Positions 1 to 9,518 of a stretch of DNA of 64,000 nucleotides are shown in pieces (positions within the stretch are counted from its first letter, which is position 1; every line of letters starts with the position of its first letter). Source of the stretch: Nitrospira sp. (lineage in GTDB: Bacteria > Nitrospirota > Thermodesulfovibrionia > UBA6902); contig JADHUV010000011.1 of assembly GCA_016784355.1 (NCBI GenBank), positions 1 to 64,000 on the forward strand. The letters are read 5' to 3'. Both the position numbers and the translations under genes were made by a program. The notes beneath the pieces were generated by a model. That model saw only the letters and a program-made list of their open reading frames with translations. It was not told where the DNA came from and made no database searches.

Positions 1-1
1 A

Positions 2-193
2 AAAGAGGCGGCGGCAGCGGTTTTGTTTATTCATAATCATCCAAGCGGCGATCCCGATCCTAGTCCTGATGATATTAATATAACAAAAAGGCTCGTAGAG
101 GCCGGCAGAATCGTGGGCATTGATGTCCTGGACCATATTATTGTTGCGGACGGGGCTTATGTCAGTCTTATGGAAAAAGGGCTTGTCAGATAA
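2..193 (+). CDS. radC: RadC/JAB-domain protein, C-terminal fragment
   Basis: The window opens inside a coding frame that ends at TAA 191-193 and encodes the last 63 residues of a RadC-family (UPF0758) protein. The JAMM/MPN+ metal-binding motif H-x-H-x(7)-D is visible as HNHPSGDPDPSPDD, followed by the family tail with LDHIIVAD. RadC proteins carry a JAB/MPN domain; their biochemical role is not settled and the old DNA-repair assignment is doubtful. The N-terminal part lies outside the window, so completeness cannot be judged. The gene reads toward purH, which starts about 200 bases further on. Confidence 0.93.
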   Translation, partial: KEAAAAVLFIHNHPSGDPDPSPDDINITKRLVEAGRIVGIDVLDHIIVADGAYVSLMEKGLVR

Positions 194-395
194 GCGAATT
201 CTATAAGGTTTTGATTAATCAGCTAAAAAAAAGGCCTTGTGATTTTTTTGCGCAAATAGTCTAAAATGTCATACCGGATAAGCTATGTGAGTTATTTCAG
301 GTGCCGGCAAATTGGGCATAGACTCCGGTTTTGATAATAAATTACAGTGTCTCGAATTTCAAAAAAATATAACTCATTTTTATAAGGAGAGTGTG

Positions 396-1955
396 ATGTC
401 AAAAATAAAGCGAGCCCTTATCAGCGTTTCTGACAAAGCTGGAATAGTAGATTTTGCAAAGGAACTGACAAATATGGGAGTAGAGATACTCTCGACAGGC
501 GGTACCTCAAAGGCATTGAAAGAGGGCGGTGTTGCCGTCAAGGACGTATCTGAACACACCGGTTTTCCTGAGATGATGGACGGACGTCTAAAGACCCTTC
601 ATCCTATGGTTCACGGCGGACTTTTGTGGAGACGAGATAATGATAAGGATCGTCAGGAAGTAGAGGCTAATGGCATTAAGTCCATTGATATGGTTGTAGT
701 GAATCTATACCCGTTTGAGAAGACTGTCTCAAATCCTGATGTTGAGTTTGACAATGCCATAGAAAATATAGATATAGGCGGCCCTACCATGTTACGTGCC
801 GCTTCAAAGAATTTTAAGGACGTGACGGTCGTAGTAGATCCTGAGGATTATTCCAAGGTGCTTAAGGAGATGAAGTCCGCCGATGGGCAGACTTCTTATG
901 AAACCAGGTATTATCTTGCACGCAAGGTGTTTTCGCATACAGCACGTTATGACACACTTATATCCAACTACCTTAACCGGGAAGCAGAGCCTGAAAATAT
1001 TTTTCAGCCTACACTTAATCTGAGCTTTCAGAGGATCAGCAGTCTCCGGTACGGCGAAAATCCGCACATGAAGGCGGCAGTATATCGGGACTCTCTTAAC
1101 AGAGGACTTTCTATTGTTGATGCAAAGATCTTACAGGGCAAGGAGATGTCTTTTAATAATTATCTTGATTCAAGCGCAGCTGTTGATCTGATAAAGGAAT
1201 TCAGAGAGCCTGCTGCGGTCATTGTAAAACATAACAATCCCTGTGGTGCTGCGGCCAATGCCAACCTGAGCATTGCCTATAAAAATGCATTTGAGATTGA
1301 CCCGATTTCAGCCTTTGGAGGAGTAATATCCTTTAACAGGATCGTGGATGAGGCGACGGCTAAGGAGATACTGAATCTCTTTTGTGAGATCATCATTGCT
1401 CCCGGATTTGATCAGGCTGCTTTGGAAGTGCTGGGACAGAAGCCTAATATAAGGCTGCTTGAGCTGGATGTCTCAAAGGACATAACTGGTTATGATATGA
1501 GAAAGATACAGGGTGGTCTTCTTGTGCAGGAAAGAGACACCGGGATGATTGAGGACCTGAAGACTTTGAAGGTCGCATCAAAAAGACAGCCTACTGATGA
1601 CGAATATTCTGCCATGGCATTTGCATGGAGGATATGTAAACACATGAAATCCAATGCGATAATATATGCTTCTAAAGATATGGCCCTCGGTATCGGGTGT
1701 GGTCAGACCAGTAGGGTTGATTCCGCAAAACTTGCCGCTGGTAAGGCAGCGAACTGTAATATTTCCTTGAAGGGCTCGGCCGTGGCATCTGATGCCTTTT
1801 TCCCGGCCAGAGACAGTATTGATGTTATAGCTGCAGCTGGTGCGACAGCCATCATACAGCCGGGTGGATCTATCAAAGATAAGGACACTATTGCTGCGTG
1901 TGATGAGCACAATATAGCGATGGTCTTTACTGAGATGAGACACTTCAGACATTAA
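396..1955 (+). CDS. purH: Bifunctional AICAR transformylase / IMP cyclohydrolase
   Basis: PurH catalyses the last two steps of de novo IMP synthesis: formyl transfer from 10-formyl-THF to AICAR, then ring closure. The 519-residue length is normal for the family. The N-terminal MGS-like cyclohydrolase domain starts MSKIKRALISVSDKAG and carries the STGGT motif. The transformylase half holds KHNNPCG, the conserved catalytic Lys-His segment. The frame is open 28 codons further upstream, but ATG 396 is preceded by AAGGAG at 384-389 and gives the standard family N-terminus, so it is chosen. purD follows after 31 bases and purE after that, forming a purine operon. Confidence 0.97.
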   Translation: MSKIKRALISVSDKAGIVDFAKELTNMGVEILSTGGTSKALKEGGVAVKDVSEHTGFPEMMDGRLKTLHPMVHGGLLWRRDNDKDRQEVEANGIKSIDMVVVNLYPFEKTVSNPDVEFDNAIENIDIGGPTMLRAASKNFKDVTVVVDPEDYSKVLKEMKSADGQTSYETRYYLARKVFSHTARYDTLISNYLNREAEPENIFQPTLNLSFQRISSLRYGENPHMKAAVYRDSLNRGLSIVDAKILQGKEMSFNNYLDSSAAVDLIKEFREPAAVIVKHNNPCGAAANANLSIAYKNAFEIDPISAFGGVISFNRIVDEATAKEILNLFCEIIIAPGFDQAALEVLGQKPNIRLLELDVSKDITGYDMRKIQGGLLVQERDTGMIEDLKTLKVASKRQPTDDEYSAMAFAWRICKHMKSNAIIYASKDMALGIGCGQTSRVDSAKLAAGKAANCNISLKGSAVASDAFFPARDSIDVIAAAGATAIIQPGGSIKDKDTIAACDEHNIAMVFTEMRHFRH

Positions 1956-1986
1956 ACGAGATGGGTAGCGGAGGATTATTTATTAG

Positions 1987-3258
1987 ATGAAAGTTCTGGT
2001 CGTAGGTGGTGGGGGCAGAGAGCATGCCCTTGTATGGAAGCTTAAACAAAGTTCAAAGGTCATCAGGGTTTACTGTGCGCCCGGCAATGCCGGTATCTCA
2101 GAGATCGCTGAGTGTATAGATATAAAGGCCGATGATATTGAAGGGTTGCTTGATTTTGTAAAGTATAACTGGATTGACCTTACAGTTGTAGGTCCTGAGG
2201 TCCCTCTTACGGCCGGGATAGTCGATGCCTTTGTTAAGGAGGAGCGGCGTATTTTCGGCCCTGACTCTAAGGGTGCTCAGCTTGAGGGAAGTAAGATATT
2301 TGCAAAGGACTTTATGCAGTTGTACGGTATCCCGACTGCGGAGTATAAGACCTTCACATCTTATATGCATGCGGAGGATTATATACAGCTTAAGGGCGCC
2401 CCGCTTGTCATAAAGGCCGATGGTCTTGCTGCCGGCAAAGGGGTAATAGTTGCTCAGACGGTTGAGGAGGCGATTGCTGCCGTACATTTAATAATGAAAA
2501 AGAAGGCCTTCGGTGCGGCCGGAAACAGGGTTTTGATAGAAAAGTGCCTGGTGGGTGAAGAGGCATCTTATATGATAATAACAGATGGAAAAACGGTTGT
2601 TCCCCTCGCAACATCCCAGGATCACAAACGGATTTATGACAATGATGAAGGTCCTAATACCGGCGGTATGGGTGCATATAGTCCCGCTCCAATAGTAGAT
2701 GAGGCGATGAATGAAGTGGTGATGAAGACCGTGGTCGATCCTATTATAAAGGGCCTTAAACGTGAAAGGATTAACTTTCGGGGAGTTTTATATGTCGGTC
2801 TAATGATCTGTGACGGCATACCCTATGTCCTTGAGTTTAATACCAGATTTGGTGATCCTGAGGCACAGCCGATTCTTATGAGACTTGATTCAGATCTGTT
2901 CGAGCTGCTTAAGGCGACCTCGGAGGGACGTTTGAATGAGGTCGATGTTAGATGGAAAGATGAGGCCGCCGTATGTGTTGTCATGTCTTCAAAAGGATAT
3001 CCTGCATCTTCCAGTAATGGAGATGTAATACATGGTCTGAAGGCCTTAAGAGATGAAAAAGATGTTGTGGTATTTCATGGAGGTACCGGGCTGGAAGATG
3101 ATAAGGTCGTGACTGCAGGCGGAAGAGTACTCGGTGTAACAGCCCTTGGAAGTGATATAAAGACCGCAAAGAGAAACGCCTACAGGGCGGTTGAACAGAT
3201 ACAGTTTGATGGTATGCATTACAGAAAAGATATTGCAGATAAGGCTATTAAGGAGTAA
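1987..3258 (+). CDS. purD: Phosphoribosylamine-glycine ligase (GAR synthetase)
   Basis: PurD is an ATP-grasp ligase that joins phosphoribosylamine and glycine, the second step of purine synthesis. The 423-residue protein begins with the family signature KVLVVGGGGREHA. The ATP-grasp core has KADGLAAGKGV for nucleotide binding, and the metal-site region FNTRFGDPEAQ is intact. GGAGG at 1970-1974 is rather far from the ATG (12 bases). It lies between purH (31-base gap) and purE (6-base gap), so the three are very likely one transcript. Confidence 0.97.
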   Translation: MKVLVVGGGGREHALVWKLKQSSKVIRVYCAPGNAGISEIAECIDIKADDIEGLLDFVKYNWIDLTVVGPEVPLTAGIVDAFVKEERRIFGPDSKGAQLEGSKIFAKDFMQLYGIPTAEYKTFTSYMHAEDYIQLKGAPLVIKADGLAAGKGVIVAQTVEEAIAAVHLIMKKKAFGAAGNRVLIEKCLVGEEASYMIITDGKTVVPLATSQDHKRIYDNDEGPNTGGMGAYSPAPIVDEAMNEVVMKTVVDPIIKGLKRERINFRGVLYVGLMICDGIPYVLEFNTRFGDPEAQPILMRLDSDLFELLKATSEGRLNEVDVRWKDEAAVCVVMSSKGYPASSSNGDVIHGLKALRDEKDVVVFHGGTGLEDDKVVTAGGRVLGVTALGSDIKTAKRNAYRAVEQIQFDGMHYRKDIADKAIKE

Positions 3259-3264
3259 TTATAT

Positions 3265-3753
3265 ATGAAAGTTTTAATACTAATGGGAAGTGATTCTGAT
3301 TTAGGGGTCATGGAAAAAACAGCTGACCAGCTTGATGCATTTGGTATTCCTTATAAAATGACTGTATCATCTGCACATCGGACACCTGAGCGGACGATTA
3401 AGTTGATTCGTGAGGCGGAGAAAAAAGGTGCAAAGGTGATCATTGCCGGAGCAGGCGCCGCCGCTCATCTGGCCGGAGTAGTTGCCGCACATACGATATT
3501 ACCGGTTATAGGGATTCCTATTGATTCATCCCCTTTAAAGGGTGTTGATGCGCTTTATGCAACTGTACAGATGCCGCCCGGCATTCCCGTGGCAACCATG
3601 GCGATAGGTAAGGGCGGGGCAAAAAATGCTGCCATTCTTGCGGCCCAGATTATCGCAACAAGTGATCCTGAAATGCAGAAGACCCTTAAGGCCTATAAAA
3701 AGAACATGGCAGCCGAGGTAGTTAAAAAGGCAGCAAAGGTCGAAAAGCGTTGA
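3265..3753 (+). CDS. purE: N5-carboxyaminoimidazole ribonucleotide mutase (class I PurE)
   Basis: PurE makes 4-carboxy-AIR in de novo purine synthesis. The 162-residue protein has the phosphate loop MGSDSD near the N-terminus, the substrate motif SAHRTP and VQMPPGIPVATMAIG, all typical of the bacterial class I enzyme that uses N5-CAIR made by PurK. No purK lies next to it, so either purK is elsewhere or carboxylation is handled differently; the window cannot decide this. AAGGAG (3250-3255), overlapping the purD stop region, serves as its ribosome site, which indicates tight coupling to purD. Confidence 0.95.
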   Translation: MKVLILMGSDSDLGVMEKTADQLDAFGIPYKMTVSSAHRTPERTIKLIREAEKKGAKVIIAGAGAAAHLAGVVAAHTILPVIGIPIDSSPLKGVDALYATVQMPPGIPVATMAIGKGGAKNAAILAAQIIATSDPEMQKTLKAYKKNMAAEVVKKAAKVEKR

Positions 3754-3794
3754 TCCTGATGGAAATCATCCCGATGGTTACTGTATAATTTTCT

Positions 3795-4268
3795 ATGCAG
3801 GAAAATGATGACATTCTTCTTATAAGCTCCCGCCTGCGGGAGGAATTTAATTTCTTCAAGACACTGACCGCTGAAGAGATGATCTGCTTTCTGAAATACT
3901 GTAACTACAAAGAAGGTTCAGAGGGTGATGATCTCTGGAATGAGGGTGACAGCGATAACTACGCTGCCTTTATCATGTCGGGTAAGCTGGGAATAAAGAA
4001 GAGTACAGAGTTTGAGGGGAAGTATATGATAGTCGGCACCTTTGTAAAAGGAACGGTTGCCGGAGAACTCTGTCTGCTTACAGATCACGTCAGATCTGTG
4101 ACCGCTGTTATTTTAGAGGATGTGAAACTGGTAATTCTTACCAGCAGGGATTTTGAGCGTCTTATAACAGATTATCCGATGCTCGGACTAAAACTCCTGC
4201 GGCATGTATTCGGTGTTATTTCTAAATGCCTTAACAGGTCAACCGACCGTATCGCATCGATTTTTTAA
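3795..4268 (+). CDS. Stand-alone cyclic-nucleotide-binding-domain protein (copy 1)
   Basis: The 157-residue protein is a single CRP-type cNMP-binding beta-barrel with no DNA-binding helix-turn-helix after it. A barrel core is recognisable: NEGDSDNYAAFIMSGKL, then the phosphate-binding-cassette region around VAGELCLLTDHVRS. The family Gly-Glu (GEL) is present, while the usual PBC Arg is in HVRS. It ends with TDRIASIF. A clear paralogue lies at 10721-11191 with the same end (DRLASIF). No Shine-Dalgarno is evident, and a TATAAT at 3784-3789 sits five bases before the ATG, so a near-leaderless transcript is possible. Role unknown; probably a ligand-sensing adaptor. Confidence 0.8.
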   Translation: MQENDDILLISSRLREEFNFFKTLTAEEMICFLKYCNYKEGSEGDDLWNEGDSDNYAAFIMSGKLGIKKSTEFEGKYMIVGTFVKGTVAGELCLLTDHVRSVTAVILEDVKLVILTSRDFERLITDYPMLGLKLLRHVFGVISKCLNRSTDRIASIF

Positions 4269-4371
4269 ACTGATACCATTTATTATTTATAGACGGCCTG
4301 TCAGAAAAGTAATTGTTTTACTCTTCAAAGTACATAAATCCCCCGATTATTAAATATAAGGAGCTGGTGCT

Positions 4372-4929
4372 ATGAAAGTCCTTAGCGAGCAAACCCTCTG
4401 GAGCGGTAAATTTCTAAAGACCACCATGATTACCTATATGGACCGTAATGGAGTCCAGCGGCAGTGGGAAGCAGTGCGCCGCGTCCGTTGTCAGGGGATA
4501 GTTGTGGTTATTCCGGTCACGACAAGTAATGAGGTGATCTTTATCAGGCAATACCGGCCAGCGCTCGATAATTACATAGTAGAGTTTCCAGCCGGATTAA
4601 TCGATGAGGGAGAATCTGCTCTTCAAGCCGCAGCTCGGGAGCTTATTGAGGAGACCGGGTATGTGTCTGATGATCTGCAGTTTATTAAAGAAGGGATCAT
4701 GTCAACAGGGCTTAACTTTGAGGAGTGGAAGATAGTGCTTGCCCGGAATGCTGTGCCTGCAGGGGAGGATATTCTTGCATCGGTAAAGGCGGATGAAAAT
4801 GAGGATATAGAGGTGATCCTTGTTCCTGCTGAAGAAGTGACTGCAAAACTCGATGAATTGGCAGGTTCAGGCAGTGTTGTAGATATGAGACTTGCCGGGC
4901 TTTGGGATATGGTCCGGGGCTATTCCTGA
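4372..4929 (+). CDS. nudF: NUDIX hydrolase, ADP-ribose pyrophosphatase type
   Basis: This 185-residue NUDIX protein most likely hydrolyses ADP-ribose or a related nucleoside diphosphate sugar. The Nudix box is complete: it starts at GLIDEGE and ends at RELIEETGY, matching GX5EX7REUXEEXGU. The upstream proline-rich loop (VEFPAGLID) is the one seen in ADP-ribose pyrophosphatases of the NudF/YqkG type. AAGGAG at 4358-4363 supports the ATG. It stands alone between the cNMP-domain gene and the large secreted protein. Exact substrate cannot be read from sequence. Confidence 0.87.
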   Translation: MKVLSEQTLWSGKFLKTTMITYMDRNGVQRQWEAVRRVRCQGIVVVIPVTTSNEVIFIRQYRPALDNYIVEFPAGLIDEGESALQAAARELIEETGYVSDDLQFIKEGIMSTGLNFEEWKIVLARNAVPAGEDILASVKADENEDIEVILVPAEEVTAKLDELAGSGSVVDMRLAGLWDMVRGYS

Positions 4930-5098
4930 TCTTAGAATTTCATTGATTTAATGTATCTTTAGTGTTAATTTATAGCATCGTAGTAGAAGTTCGCATCTCA
5001 TTTTCTCATAGCAATATATAATTTAAGTCGTTTTAATATATAGATTTTCAAGACAGAAGTTAACTGCTGATTGAATTTTATTCGTATATGGAGGGGAC

Positions 5099-7714
5099 AT
5101 GTCCAGACGAGCCTTATTATCATTTCTAGTAATTTCATTTCTCACATTATTATTTGCAATGCCAATGCATGCTCAGACTCTCGACACTGATGGTGACGGG
5201 ATTTTCAATGATGGTGACGGCAGCGGGATCATTGGTGACAATGCCTGTACAGGCGGTGTAACAGTTAATTGTGATGATAACTGTGTTGGGGTTTATAATC
5301 CGAATCAGACTGATACTGACAGTGATGGTTCTGGTGATGCCTGCGAAGATAATGCATTCGACCTGACGCAGGCGCCAGAGGGAACAATAGGCTATGCAGT
5401 GGTAAACAATGCAACATTGCCTGATATAAGCGGAAGCGAATTTACGGTAGAGGCCTGGGTAAAGAGCGGAAGTACGGATCTGACAGGCGGGATATTTTCA
5501 CGAATGAGTTATCTAAGCGGCGGCGGAGTATCATTGGCAGTTAAAGGCAATGTTCCTCGGATGGAGATACGAAAAGCGACAGAGCAGAGTACAAGCACCG
5601 TGCCGTATAAGGTAATTGCCGAGGATGCAATCACGGCAGGCACTGGCTGGTATCATGTAGCGGGCGTGCTGACAAACGAGGCGCATAATCATCCATTTAC
5701 GACAAGCTGTACGCCAGCGGCAATGCGGCAAACCCCGCATATGGATATATATATGGGTGGAGAGTTCAGCAACTGTGCAACCATAGCAAGCGGTTACACT
5801 GGAAATGCTGGCAGCCTGCTGCTTATAGGAAGGTTAACAGAAAGCATGGATTCATATTATGAGCCAAATACATCTAATCGATTTGAAGGAGTGATAGATG
5901 AGGTGAGGTTCTGGACAGTGGCAAGGAGTCAGTCAGAGCTTCAGCAGTGCATGAATCAGGAACTTGGATCCAGTGCCGAGTGTGCAATAGATCAGACGAA
6001 GTTGAAAGGGTACTGGAGGTTTGATGAAGGAACGGGCGGTTACGTGACAGATTCATCAGGACACGGATATCAGGGGGTGCTGTATCTGTATGATTATACA
6101 TATCCTCGTGATATGACGGGACAGTGGAATGGAGGTTGGGGAATTGGTTACCAGTTTGGCGGTGTAGATATAGATGCAGATGGAGACGGGTATAAAAGTA
6201 GTGAGGGCGATTGCGATGACAGCGATGCCACGGTGTATCCCGGTGCACTGGAGCAGTGTGACGGTAAGGACAATGACTGCAATGCAGTGACCGGAGATGG
6301 AACGTCTGAGGCATGGTTAAACAGTGCCTGTGACGGAGCGGATGCAGATCAGTGCGCAGATGGAGTGTATGTATGTACATCAGGAGTGCAGAGCTGTACT
6401 GATAACACTCAAAGTCATACAGAAAGCTGTAACGGAATAGATGATGATTGTGATGGTACGGTGGATGAAGGATTGCTTCAGACAATTGTATGCGGCCTAG
6501 GTCAGTGTGCCGGTAATATCGGACTCGGAGAATGTCAGAATGGCGACTGGATTCCAATTACGTGTGAGCCCTTTGCCGGAGCAACCGTAGAGGTCTGCGA
6601 CAATGCAGATAACGATTGTGATGGAGATATAGACGATGGTTTGTCTAATACTACAATCTGCGGAGTGGGCGAGTGCGCAGACAATGCAGGAGCAATAACC
6701 TGCATAGCCGGTGCCTGGGTAAATAATACCTGTGATCCATATGCTGGAGCAGTGACAGAAGTACCGGCAAATGCGCTGGACGATGATTGTAATGTTATGA
6801 CCCTGGATACACCAGTGAATGTGGACGGAGACGGAGACGGGTATTCCGAGATGCAGGGCGACTGCAATGACACGAATCCGTTTGTAAGTCCTGCGGCTGC
6901 AGAGGTATTTGGAAACGGAATAGATGATGACTGTAACCTTCTGACATATGACAGCGCTCCGGACACAGATGATGATGGAGACGGCTATGTAGAAGAGCCG
7001 GAAGGCGTTACATCCGGTGCACCCGAAGTCGGAGGTCTTGTACAGGGAGATAATGGCGGAAGCAGTCTTGCAGACTGTGATGATACCAATGCAGCGGTAT
7101 CACCCGGAGCGGTTGAAATAATGCTGAATGGTATTGATGATGACTGTAATCCAGCAACCCTTGACAGTCTGCCCGGTACAGATGATGACGGAGACGGATA
7201 CTCTGAGAATGATGGTGACTGCGATGATATGAATGCCGCGGTGAGTCCCGGATCTGTAGAGGTCCCTAATAACGGTCTTGATGATGATTGTAATGAAGCG
7301 ACCTATGATAACCCGGAAGATATCGATAACGATGGAGTTTTAAATGGCACGGACAACTGCCCTGCCGCGGCAAATTCCGCTCAGAAAGATTCTGATCAGG
7401 ACGGCGTAGGAGATTCATGCGATAACTGCCTCAATACAGCAAACGCAGATCAGAGAGATACCAACAGCGACGAGGATGATAATACCTCGGTTGCTGGTAT
7501 ACAGCATTACGGAAATATCTGCGACGGCGATTTTGACAATAACGGTATTGTCGAGATTAAAGACTTCATATTGTGGAGACCATTTGCCGGGCAGCAGACG
7601 ACTGCGGCAAATGAAGACATGGATATGAACGGTAATGGAGCAGTATGGACGGATGACTTTACCCTGTGGAGAGGTACATACGGAAAAGTTCCTGGACCGG
7701 GCTTAACAGAGTAA
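5099..7714 (+). CDS. Secreted LamG-domain protein with MopE-type acidic metal-binding repeats
   Basis: The 871-residue protein has a clear signal peptide (residues 1-25, cleavage near MHAQ) and is predicted to be exported. In order: a thrombospondin-3-like Asp-rich stretch (about 29-79), a LamG/concanavalin-like domain (about 80-330, with FTVEAWVKSG and GYWRFDEGTG), then from about 355 a series of repeats of the form DGDGY-x-x-x-x-GDCDD-x-N-x-x-V-x-PGA-x-E with NGIDDDCN, the MopE/metal-binding style. A further TSP3 stretch and a dockerin-like EF-hand pair (DFDNNGIVEIKDF, DMNGNGAVWTDDF) close the protein. Cys pairs flank the repeats. GGAGGGG precedes the ATG and a strong terminator follows. 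Likely an extracellular Ca- or metal-binding, possibly adhesive, protein; ligand unknown. Confidence 0.85.
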   Translation: MSRRALLSFLVISFLTLLFAMPMHAQTLDTDGDGIFNDGDGSGIIGDNACTGGVTVNCDDNCVGVYNPNQTDTDSDGSGDACEDNAFDLTQAPEGTIGYAVVNNATLPDISGSEFTVEAWVKSGSTDLTGGIFSRMSYLSGGGVSLAVKGNVPRMEIRKATEQSTSTVPYKVIAEDAITAGTGWYHVAGVLTNEAHNHPFTTSCTPAAMRQTPHMDIYMGGEFSNCATIASGYTGNAGSLLLIGRLTESMDSYYEPNTSNRFEGVIDEVRFWTVARSQSELQQCMNQELGSSAECAIDQTKLKGYWRFDEGTGGYVTDSSGHGYQGVLYLYDYTYPRDMTGQWNGGWGIGYQFGGVDIDADGDGYKSSEGDCDDSDATVYPGALEQCDGKDNDCNAVTGDGTSEAWLNSACDGADADQCADGVYVCTSGVQSCTDNTQSHTESCNGIDDDCDGTVDEGLLQTIVCGLGQCAGNIGLGECQNGDWIPITCEPFAGATVEVCDNADNDCDGDIDDGLSNTTICGVGECADNAGAITCIAGAWVNNTCDPYAGAVTEVPANALDDDCNVMTLDTPVNVDGDGDGYSEMQGDCNDTNPFVSPAAAEVFGNGIDDDCNLLTYDSAPDTDDDGDGYVEEPEGVTSGAPEVGGLVQGDNGGSSLADCDDTNAAVSPGAVEIMLNGIDDDCNPATLDSLPGTDDDGDGYSENDGDCDDMNAAVSPGSVEVPNNGLDDDCNEATYDNPEDIDNDGVLNGTDNCPAAANSAQKDSDQDGVGDSCDNCLNTANADQRDTNSDEDDNTSVAGIQHYGNICDGDFDNNGIVEIKDFILWRPFAGQQTTAANEDMDMNGNGAVWTDDFTLWRGTYGKVPGPGLTE

Positions 7715-7733
7715 TTAATTCTTAACTATAGTG

Positions 7734-7765
7734 AAAAGGAGCACCCGCCAAAGGTGCTCCTTTTT
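7734..7765 (+). terminator. Intrinsic terminator after the LamG/MopE gene
   Basis: GGAGCACC (7738-7745) pairs with GGTGCTCC (7753-7760) around a 7-base loop, followed by TTTTT. The stem is extended by A-U pairs. It ends the transcript of the large secreted protein. Confidence 0.92.
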
Positions 7766-7947
7766 ATTTGGCTGTAATAGAATAAAGATTGTTGATGCTT
7801 ATGTCGATGGTCTATAGGTAAATAGATTCTAAAAGATAAACAGCAATTTAATCGGCACCTTTGCAGGATGCGGTTAACCGTTCTGATTTATCGCAATAAT
7901 ATGTATAATATACGATTAAGTTAATAGTTTATCAGGATAGACTGAAT

Positions 7948-8733
7948 ATGAATGCCATAGAAAATTTCGGGGCCAGGACACTTGACTATGTGAATGAAGC
8001 GGGCAGAATGGGCCTGTTTCTTATAAACACGATCATTAATGTGTTTAAACCTCCTTATAAAATCTATCCAATTATTAAGCAGATACACGTTATAGGCTCG
8101 CTTTCGATCTTTGTAATTATTTTTACCGGGGCCTTTACCGGAATGGTTATGAGTCTGCAGATGTATCATACCCTGAGCAAGTACGGCTCAGTTTCTGTTT
8201 TGGGCTCTGCTGTGGCCTTGAGTCTTATAAAAGAACTGGGACCTGTTCTTGCCGCGCTGATGGTGACGGGCCGTGCGGGATCGGCCATGTGTGCAGAGAT
8301 CGGGGTTATGAGAATTTCAGAGCAGATTGATGCACTTGACTGTATGGCAATAGATCCCCATAAATATATAGTTGCTCCGAAGTTTATAGCGGCGCTTATA
8401 TCTATGCCCCTTCTGACAGCATTATTTGATGTCGTGGGTATTTTTGGCGGTTACATGGTTGGAGTAGGTCTGCTCGGGGCGAATGAAGGCTCTTACTTTG
8501 CAAGTATGCAGGCGGATGTCGAATTTTCAGATATATATATGGGTGTAGTGAAATCCCTTTGCTTTGGACTGATTATTGTAACAATATGTTCGTCTAAGGG
8601 TTACTATGTCCATTTAACCAAGGGCGGCGGCTTCGGCGCTGAGGGTGTCAGCAGTGTTACTACCAGCGCGGTGGTCCTTTCATCGGTCTGTATTCTGGTA
8701 TTTGATTACTTTATTACCTCGGTGCTCCTATGA
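7948..8733 (+). CDS. mlaE: MlaE-type ABC transporter permease
   Basis: This 261-residue permease belongs to the MlaE/YrbE family, the inner-membrane subunit of the phospholipid transporter that maintains outer-membrane lipid asymmetry. Family motifs are clear: TGAFTGMVMSLQ in the first transmembrane region, KELGPVLAALMVTGRAGSAM with the conserved E/GR, and the EQIDALDCMAIDP loop. It is the first gene of the order mlaE-mlaF-mlaD-mlaC; the stop overlaps the mlaF start by four bases (ATGA). No mlaB or mlaA is present in the window. Confidence 0.95.
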   Translation: MNAIENFGARTLDYVNEAGRMGLFLINTIINVFKPPYKIYPIIKQIHVIGSLSIFVIIFTGAFTGMVMSLQMYHTLSKYGSVSVLGSAVALSLIKELGPVLAALMVTGRAGSAMCAEIGVMRISEQIDALDCMAIDPHKYIVAPKFIAALISMPLLTALFDVVGIFGGYMVGVGLLGANEGSYFASMQADVEFSDIYMGVVKSLCFGLIIVTICSSKGYYVHLTKGGGFGAEGVSSVTTSAVVLSSVCILVFDYFITSVLL

Positions 8734-9518
8734 AGGCTAAGATAACCGGAAATCCAATTGTACAGCTTGTAGATGTACATAAATCATATGGGCCTCATCA
8801 TATATTAAAGGGTGTTAATCTTGATATTATGGAAGGTAAGACCACGGTGATTGTCGGGGGCAGCGGACAGGGTAAGAGTCAGGTGCTGAAGCATGTTCTC
8901 GGCCTGACGCAGCCGGACCGTGGCAAGGTGCTTGTCAATGGCCAGGACATTAACCGGATCAAAAAGAAGGATCTGAAAAAGATACGCACAGAGTTCGGAG
9001 TTTTATTTCAGAACTCGGCGCTTTTTGATTCTATGAATGTATTTGATAATGTCGCGTTGCCGCTTAGAGAAAGGACAAGTCATTCCGAAAAGGAGATAAG
9101 GGAGCTTGTTGAGGAAAAGCTTGCGATGATGGATGTCTCCGGCAGTAATGACAAATTTCCAGCCCAGATAAGCGGAGGAATGAAAAAAAGGGTTGGTCTT
9201 GCGAGGGCCCTGGTGCTGAACCCGAAGATAGTCTTTTTTGATGAACCCACAACCGGTCTGGATGTTAAAAAGAGTAATGAAATATACAGAGTGTTCTACA
9301 AAACTCAGACACAGCTGGGCTATACAGCTGTTATTGTCAGTCATGATGTGCCGAAAATCTTTAAACTCGCAGACTATGTAGCTCTTTTGAATAACGGGAT
9401 TGTTCAGGACTGCCTTACTCCTGAAGAGTTTCAGCTTTCAAATGACCCCATCATAAAGCAATATGTAGAAACAGCTATGGGTCCGCTTTACTCGAGTGAA
9501 ATGGAGGATGAATTGTGA
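8730..9518 (+). CDS. mlaF: MlaF-type ABC transporter ATPase
   Basis: The 262-residue ATPase powers the MlaE permease. Walker A is GGSGQGKS (residues 43-50), the signature is ISGGMKKR and Walker B is VFFDEPTTGLD, with SHDVP as the H-loop. The N-terminus starts before the usual MlaF start by about ten residues. It overlaps mlaE and mlaD by four bases each, so translation is coupled along the operon. Confidence 0.95.
   Translation: MKAKITGNPIVQLVDVHKSYGPHHILKGVNLDIMEGKTTVIVGGSGQGKSQVLKHVLGLTQPDRGKVLVNGQDINRIKKKDLKKIRTEFGVLFQNSALFDSMNVFDNVALPLRERTSHSEKEIRELVEEKLAMMDVSGSNDKFPAQISGGMKKRVGLARALVLNPKIVFFDEPTTGLDVKKSNEIYRVFYKTQTQLGYTAVIVSHDVPKIFKLADYVALLNNGIVQDCLTPEEFQLSNDPIIKQYVETAMGPLYSSEMEDEL

Noticed and set aside
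5874-6966. Long open frames opposite the MopE-repeat gene (227 and 143 codons)
   Set aside because: They mirror the repetitive GA-rich codons of the sense gene, have His/Tyr- or Ser/Pro-biased composition and no ribosome site.
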